Made by a program: the position numbers and the translations under genes | Source: Pseudobdellovibrionaceae bacterium | GTDB taxonomy: Bacteria > Bdellovibrionota > Bdellovibrionia > Bdellovibrionales > UBA1609 | Assembly (NCBI GenBank): GCA_026712605.1 | Contig: JAPORL010000016.1 | Span: 1-9,502, forward strand | Direction: 5' to 3' | DNA: 9,502 bases | Shown: in pieces, positions 4,945 through 9,502 of the stretch | Layout: every line of letters starts with the position of its first letter | How positions within the stretch are numbered: the stretch's first letter is position 1 | Notes under the pieces: generated by a model | What the model saw: only the letters and a program-made list of their open reading frames with translations | What the model was told of the DNA's origin: nothing | Database searches by the model: none

Positions 4945-7545
4945 ATGACTCAATATTTATCAGCCCAAACAGGGAAGACTGTAAAAAATAATTCAAAGGC
5001 TATATCAAATAGCATTAAAAATTTTTCTAAAAAAAAAGATGGTATCTTTGTTTTTGGAGCCAGAGAGCATAATTTAAAAAATATCAATGTTTTTATCCCG
5101 CGAAATAAGATCACTCTTATTACAGGTCTAAGCGGAAGTGGAAAATCTACTTTAGCTTTTGATACCTTATATGGAGAGGGACAAAGAAGATACTTAGAAA
5201 GCTTATCTGTTTATGCTAGATATTTTATTGATCAAATGAAGAAACCAAAGGTTGATCTCATTCAAGGTCTTTCCCCCAGTATTGCTATCAATCAGAAGAC
5301 GATTTCTTTTAATCCTCGCTCCACAGTGGGAACATTGACAGAAACTTATGATTTTTTAAGATTGCTTTATGCAAAAATAGCTGAAGTAAGATGTCCTGTT
5401 CATAAAGAAATTTTAAAATCACAAACTGCTGAAGAAATTGCAGAGGATATCTCTAAGTCGCCAAAAGATTCGGCTTTATTTATATTAAGTCCGATTGCTA
5501 GAGGAAAAAAAGGGGAATTTGTAAAAGAGCTTAACCAATGTTTGTCTTTAGGTTTTGATAGAGCAAAAATTGATGGGCAATGGAGAAGTATTGAAAAAAT
5601 TCATAAATTAGAAAAAAGAAAAGATCATTATATTGATATTCTTATGGATTGTATAACTTTTAAAGGAGAAGACACTCAAACTAGAATTAACACAGCTGTT
5701 CATAGAGCCTTAGATTTAAGTAACTCTTTTGTGAAAATAGAAAATAATAAAGGGTTTGAAAAAACTTATTCTTTAGATTTTTCCTGTTCAAAATGTGATT
5801 ATAGTTTTTTAGAATTGGAGCCAAAACTTTTTAGTTTTAATAGTCCAAAAGGAGCTTGTCCTGTTTGTAATGGAACAGGTTTAACTTATGAAGAAGACTA
5901 TTTTTATGAAGAATCTGAAGAAGAATTAGAAGATGAAACTTGTCCAAAATGTAATGGAACAAGACTTCGTCCAGAAGCTTTACAGGTTAAAATTAAAGAT
6001 CTTAGTATTGATCAAGTTAGTTCTATGAGTTTAGATGAGTTTAAAATATTTATAGAATCTTTAAAATATTCAGGCTTAAAACAACAGATTCTAGAAAAAA
6101 TAAGATCAGCTTTGTTAGAAAGAGTATCTCTTCTGCAAGAGCTTAATTTATCCTATTTAAACTTGGATCGATCTCTTTCCACTTTATCAGGAGGTGAGGC
6201 GCAAAGGGTTCGTTTAGCTAGTCAACTTTCTTCACCTGTAATTGGTGTGATGTATGTATTAGATGAGCCGAGTATCGGACTACACTCAAAAGATCATCAT
6301 AGAATTTTAAAAGCAATTAAAAAAATAAGAGATAGAGGTAATACAGTTATTGTTGTTGAGCATGATGAAGAAAGTATTTGCAATGCCGATAAAATTATTG
6401 ATTTAGGTCCAGGGGCTGGGGAACATGGAGGTTTTTTAATTGCTGAAGGAACACTTAGTGAAATAAAAAAAAATAAAAAGAGTTTAACAGGAGATTATCT
6501 TTCAAAAAGAAAAAAAATTCCTATATATAAAAATCGTTATGATAAAAAAAAACCTAGACTTATTTTAAAAGGTTTAAAAGCGAATAACTTGAAGAATATA
6601 GAAGTTACTGTTCCTTTATCTTGTCTTGTAGGAGTGAGTGGTGTTTCAGGAAGTGGGAAAAGCTCTGTTGTGACAGATACAATTTATCCCTTACTGTTTA
6701 ATTCTATCAATAAAAGTAATTGGCCTGTTGGCTCCTATTCTAAAGTGGAAGGACTTAAAAATATTCAAAGGGTGGTACAAATTAATCAAAAACCTATTGG
6801 ACGAACACCTCGTTCTAATCCAGTCACTTATATTGGAGTCTTTCAAATGATTCGTAATTTTTTTGCTAACCTTCCATCAGCTAAAATGAGAGGCTGGAAA
6901 GCCAGCTCTTTTAGCTTTAATGTTCCAGGAGGGCGTTGTGAAAACTGCAAAGGAGCAGGTGCTATTAAACTGGAAATGCGTTTTTTACCAAATGTATTTA
7001 CTACTTGTGAGGTTTGTAATGGAAAAAGATATAATCCCGATATTTTAAATATTACTTATAAAAATAAAAACATCTATGACATTTTAAATATGAATGTTGA
7101 AATGGCAGTAGAGTTTTTTAAAAACCATCCTTATATTCATCATAGGTTAAATTTTTTGAAAGAGGTGGGATTGGCTTATATTACTTTAGGTCAAAGTTCT
7201 ATGACATTATCAGGAGGAGAAGCGCAAAGAGTAAAGCTATCTAAAGAGCTGGCAAAAAAAACTCATACACAAAGTTTTTATATTTTAGATGAGCCTACTA
7301 CAGGATTACATTTTGAGGATGTTAAAAAGCTTATTGCTATTTTAAGACGATTTTCAGATCAAGGACATACAGTAGTTGTTATAGAACATCATTTGGATAT
7401 TTTGAAATCTTGTGACTATTTAATAGATTTAGGACCTAAAGGAGGTTTTGAGGGTGGATATATTGTAGCTCAGGGAACACCTCAACAAGTGGCTGATAAT
7501 CCAAAAAGCTGGACAGGTAAGTATTTAAAAAAATATCTTTCTTGA
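4945..7545 (+). CDS. uvrA: Excinuclease ABC subunit A (UvrA), short insertion domain
   Basis: Damage-recognition ATPase of nucleotide excision repair; as a dimer it loads UvrB on damaged DNA. Both ABC modules are intact: Walker A GLSGSGKST (61-69) and GVSGSGKSS (566-574), signatures LSGGEAQR (414-421 and 755-762), Walker B VLDEPS (438-443) and ILDEPT (780-785). The zinc cysteines C281/C284/C305/C308 and C665/C668/C688/C691 are present. The UvrB-binding region (about 118-250) is there. Length is 866 residues against about 940 for E. coli UvrA, although about 33 non-conserved residues precede GAREHNL. The loss lies between C308 and C333: the roughly 110-residue insertion domain is replaced by about 24 residues, mostly acidic (YEEDYFYEESEEELEDE). 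No other ATG lies before the conserved start. It is convergent with the pepP-like gene, 24 bp away. Confidence 0.98.
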   Translation: MTQYLSAQTGKTVKNNSKAISNSIKNFSKKKDGIFVFGAREHNLKNINVFIPRNKITLITGLSGSGKSTLAFDTLYGEGQRRYLESLSVYARYFIDQMKKPKVDLIQGLSPSIAINQKTISFNPRSTVGTLTETYDFLRLLYAKIAEVRCPVHKEILKSQTAEEIAEDISKSPKDSALFILSPIARGKKGEFVKELNQCLSLGFDRAKIDGQWRSIEKIHKLEKRKDHYIDILMDCITFKGEDTQTRINTAVHRALDLSNSFVKIENNKGFEKTYSLDFSCSKCDYSFLELEPKLFSFNSPKGACPVCNGTGLTYEEDYFYEESEEELEDETCPKCNGTRLRPEALQVKIKDLSIDQVSSMSLDEFKIFIESLKYSGLKQQILEKIRSALLERVSLLQELNLSYLNLDRSLSTLSGGEAQRVRLASQLSSPVIGVMYVLDEPSIGLHSKDHHRILKAIKKIRDRGNTVIVVEHDEESICNADKIIDLGPGAGEHGGFLIAEGTLSEIKKNKKSLTGDYLSKRKKIPIYKNRYDKKKPRLILKGLKANNLKNIEVTVPLSCLVGVSGVSGSGKSSVVTDTIYPLLFNSINKSNWPVGSYSKVEGLKNIQRVVQINQKPIGRTPRSNPVTYIGVFQMIRNFFANLPSAKMRGWKASSFSFNVPGGRCENCKGAGAIKLEMRFLPNVFTTCEVCNGKRYNPDILNITYKNKNIYDILNMNVEMAVEFFKNHPYIHHRLNFLKEVGLAYITLGQSSMTLSGGEAQRVKLSKELAKKTHTQSFYILDEPTTGLHFEDVKKLIAILRRFSDQGHTVVVIEHHLDILKSCDYLIDLGPKGGFEGGYIVAQGTPQQVADNPKSWTGKYLKKYLS

Positions 7546-7569
7546 TTAGATTTTAATTTTTAAAGATTT

Positions 7570-8820
7570 TTAAGAGGAACAAAGCTCTTCAATTTCTTCA
7601 GCTTCTTTAGGAAGATTTAGGGTTAAATTTTTTTGCGATTTTTGTGTAACTAATATGTCATCTTCTATTCTGAGTCCTGTTGCTCTTAAATCTTCAGGAA
7701 ATTTTTTGTCTGTTCGGTTTATATAAATACCTGGTTCAATAGTTAAAACCATACCTGGTTTTAATACTGTAGATTCTCCTGGCTTAAAAGTAACATCATG
7801 CACATCTAGGCCTAATAAGTGTCCCACAGAGTGTGGACAGTATTTTTTATAGATTTCCATTTTTAAATTTTCTTTTAAGGAGCCTTTTAAAACACCAAAT
7901 TCTAACAAAATATGAATAATTCCCTCAAACATTTTTTGATTGATGCTTTTTAAAGTTACTTCTGGTTTGACTGCTTTTATGAGTTGTTTTTGTAGTTTAA
8001 GAAGAGCTTTATAAAGGTTTTTTTGATTTTTAGAAAATTTGCCACTAACAGGATATACTCTTGAAATATCAGAGGCATAGTAGCCATACTCTGCGCCAGC
8101 ATCTACTAGTAACAATTCTCCTTTTTTGCAGATAGAATTATTTTTTACATAATGTAAAATAGTTGCATTTTTACCACAGGCAAATATTCCTTGATAGGCT
8201 TCTCTTGTTGAACCTTGTTCCATAATAGATTTTATAAATACTCCATGTAAGGCTCTTTCGCTGATATTAGACTTTAAAGCTTTAGCAACTTCTTTATGAG
8301 CATGAATTGAGTGAGAGCATGCTTTTTTGATAGAGGTAATTTCTTTTGATTCTTTCAATCTTCTAAAGGGTTTTAAAAAATGATAGGCTGATTCTGTTTT
8401 TTTAAATTTAAATTGTATGATTTGTTTATTAAACTCACAGGTTTTATTGGAGTAGTCATAAAAAATTTTAGATACTCCTTTTAATTTCTTTTTTAAAATA
8501 TTATCTATTTGAGATAGATAATAAACTTCATTTATTAAATATTTTGTTTTAACTTGTTTTGTTGTGGCTAAAGGACCATCCCAAACTTCTTTTACACAAT
8601 CTTTATCACTAATGAATAAGACAGATCGAGAGGATGGGAATAGTAAAAATAATGACTTTGCTTGTTCAAAACCTGTCAAATAGTAAAAATTACTTTCTTG
8701 CCGGTAAGGGTAAGAAACATCTGTTTGTCTAAAAAATTGAGGAAGACTGCTTAAAATAAGAGCGCTAGAATGAGGTAGAGATTGGGCAATTTGTTTTCTC
8801 TTAATGAGATGCGATTTCAT
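7570..8820 (-). CDS. pepP: Xaa-Pro aminopeptidase (aminopeptidase P, M24B)
   Basis: Cytoplasmic dimetal peptidase that removes an N-terminal residue preceding proline. It is 416 residues long, slightly shorter than E. coli PepP. The N-terminal domain shows the PepP pattern SYPYRQESNFYYLTGFEQ (36-53). The C-terminal pita-bread domain has all five metal ligands: D240 (LLVDAGAEYG), D251 (ASDISRVYP), H334 (HSVGHLLGLDVHD), E362 (LTIEPGIYI) and E386 (GLRIEDDI). H223 (ILHY), H341 and R384 match the usual catalytic accessory residues, so it should be active. The paralogue PepQ (prolidase) is less likely because the N-terminal motif is PepP-like. No signal peptide is seen. No Shine-Dalgarno precedes the ATG at 8820; TAGTAT lies 9 nt upstream. 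It is divergent from the pilin gene and convergent with uvrA. Confidence 0.94.
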   Translation of the reverse strand: MKSHLIKRKQIAQSLPHSSALILSSLPQFFRQTDVSYPYRQESNFYYLTGFEQAKSLFLLFPSSRSVLFISDKDCVKEVWDGPLATTKQVKTKYLINEVYYLSQIDNILKKKLKGVSKIFYDYSNKTCEFNKQIIQFKFKKTESAYHFLKPFRRLKESKEITSIKKACSHSIHAHKEVAKALKSNISERALHGVFIKSIMEQGSTREAYQGIFACGKNATILHYVKNNSICKKGELLLVDAGAEYGYYASDISRVYPVSGKFSKNQKNLYKALLKLQKQLIKAVKPEVTLKSINQKMFEGIIHILLEFGVLKGSLKENLKMEIYKKYCPHSVGHLLGLDVHDVTFKPGESTVLKPGMVLTIEPGIYINRTDKKFPEDLRATGLRIEDDILVTQKSQKNLTLNLPKEAEEIEELCSS

Positions 8821-8829
8821 ATAATAAAA

Positions 8830-8835
8830 ATACTA
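8830..8835 (-). promoter_or_regulatory. Candidate -10 element for the aminopeptidase gene
   Basis: TAGTAT on the minus strand ends 9 nt before the ATG at 8820. TTGTAT 18 nt further upstream (8859-8854) is a weak -35 candidate. There is no Shine-Dalgarno between. Confidence 0.3.
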
Positions 8836-9026
8836 TTTAACAAAAAAAATGCAATACAAAAATGATTATTTTTGAATGATACTACAATAGAGTATCCACA
8901 AATTTAGATGTTTAATCTGATGGATATCTATCTTTTTTGTTAAAAGATTTTTTATAAAAGTTTGAAATTTTTAATTAATTTCAACTGTAAGTTATAAAAA
9001 AGCTGGCTTTTTTGAAGAATTTTATT

Positions 9027-9032
9027 TATAAT
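9027..9032 (+). promoter_or_regulatory. Candidate -10 element for the pilin gene
   Basis: A perfect TATAAT ends 6 nt before the ATG at 9039 and 9 nt before the alternative GTG at 9042. Transcription would begin at or next to the start codon. No Shine-Dalgarno is visible; the nearest purine run, GAAG at 9014-9017, is 21 nt from the ATG. No good -35 was found. Confidence 0.4.
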
Positions 9033-9038
9033 TTCTAT

Positions 9039-9502
9039 ATGGTGATTTTCAATAATAAAGCTTTTTCTTTAATAGAGCTTTTGGTAACGGTTGGTATTAT
9101 ATCAATTTTGGTAACTTTTGGGGCAAAGTTTTATAATGAAAATATAGAAAAAAATTATATAACTACGGCGAAAGCTGAATTAGTAAATGTATTACAGTAT
9201 GCAAACTTCGCAAACACTACTGATAAAGGGTATCATCAGTTTCTTTATCAGGTGGGCTATACTCCTAAAGGAATACTGACTTCAATTGTAGGGACAGGGG
9301 CTAGTAGGTCAGCTCCTTGTTGTAATGCCTATCCTGCTCTTGGGACAAGTCCTTGCCAAAAAGGACAGGGATTAACTATTAGCTACCCTATCAATCAGAA
9401 TGAAAGTTGTAGTATGGGATTTATTTGCAATAGTGGTTGTAATTTAGGAATTTGTAACATTGCATCTTGTAATTGCGAGATGTCTCATAGTCCTAGACCC
9501 TT
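9039..9502 (+). CDS. Type IV pilin-like protein, cysteine-rich (3' truncated by window)
   Basis: The 154 codons present have no stop, so the gene continues past the window. The N-terminus is a class III prepilin leader: MVIFNNKA, then the hydrophobic helix FSLIELLVTVGIISILVTFGAKFY. Cleavage is expected between A8 and F9; E13 is the conserved Glu5 of the mature pilin. Position -1 is Ala instead of the usual Gly. The part after the helix (ITTAKAELVNVLQYAN, QVGYTPKGIL) resembles the alpha1-to-beta region of Bdellovibrio/deltaproteobacterial pilins. From residue 94 on there are nine cysteines (94, 95, 106, 124, 130, 134, 139, 144, 146), many more than the usual single pair. It would be processed by PilD and placed in a pilus or pseudopilus. 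GTG at 9042 is an alternative start. No other pilus gene lies in the window. Confidence 0.85.
   Translation, partial: MVIFNNKAFSLIELLVTVGIISILVTFGAKFYNENIEKNYITTAKAELVNVLQYANFANTTDKGYHQFLYQVGYTPKGILTSIVGTGASRSAPCCNAYPALGTSPCQKGQGLTISYPINQNESCSMGFICNSGCNLGICNIASCNCEMSHSPRP

Larger units (their letters stand above)
8821..9038. other. Divergent intergenic region, pepP / pilin
   Basis: This 218-bp gap has no repeat core and no recognisable gene. It contains a GAAATT/AATTTC inverted repeat (8964-8969 and 8977-8982), which could be an operator. It also contains a short hairpin AAAAAAG-CTGG-CTTTTTT (8996-9013), terminator-like in shape but with no gene to end there. -10-like hexamers for both genes lie at its edges. 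Confidence 0.5.

Noticed and set aside
4911..4991. A 26-codon frame starting ATG ATA AAA just upstream of and overlapping uvrA, with an A9 run that could slip.
   Set aside because: There is no Shine-Dalgarno and no conserved content; a one-base slip would only extend the already non-conserved UvrA N-terminus.
7546..7569. Terminator between the convergent uvrA and aminopeptidase genes.
   Set aside because: The 24 bp are AT-rich with no G/C-containing stem, so no intrinsic terminator can be supported.

Overview
The window looks like a strongly AT-rich (roughly 30% G+C by eye) Gram-negative chromosome segment of ordinary housekeeping genes separated by unusually structured intergenic DNA. Three things point, as inference only, to a Bdellovibrio-like lineage (Bdellovibrionota) with a low-GC genome: miaB followed directly by a bifunctional-nuclease-domain (DUF151) gene, a pilin whose mature part has the 'L..xGYxPxG' pattern I associate with pilins of that group, and a secreted DUF4097-like protein. 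No rRNA, tRNA, insertion sequence with a transposase, or phage gene is visible.

Layout. 1-202: two copies (one full, one half) of a structured palindromic repeat. 203-3574: a four-gene minus-strand cluster, read right to left as a secreted beta-repeat protein, a lysine-rich protein with a C-terminal Cys3His motif, miaB (tRNA ms2i6A37 methylthiotransferase) and a DUF151 protein whose start lies inside the end of miaB. 3575-3920: a divergent gap holding an inverted copy of the repeat. 3921-4604: purQ (plus). 4605-4944: a gap packed with a tandem half-copy and full copy of the repeat inside a separate 22-bp inverted repeat. 4945-7545: uvrA (plus), apparently with most of the insertion domain missing. 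7570-8820: an aminopeptidase P gene (minus), convergent with uvrA with only 24 bp between. 8821-9038: a divergent gap. 9039 to the window end: the start of a cysteine-rich type IV pilin-like gene (plus), cut by the window edge.

The genes do not form one pathway: tRNA modification, purine synthesis, excision repair, peptide turnover and a surface pilin sit side by side. The most interesting part is the repeat family. It has a conserved core of about 55-60 nt that can fold into three small hairpins, closed by a long outer stem. The outer stem differs in sequence between copies but stays self-complementary, which suggests selection on structure. Copies lie only between genes, in both orientations. 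A second pattern is that the promoter-proximal genes lack a visible Shine-Dalgarno sequence and carry a -10-like hexamer 6-12 nt before the start codon, compatible with leaderless transcripts.
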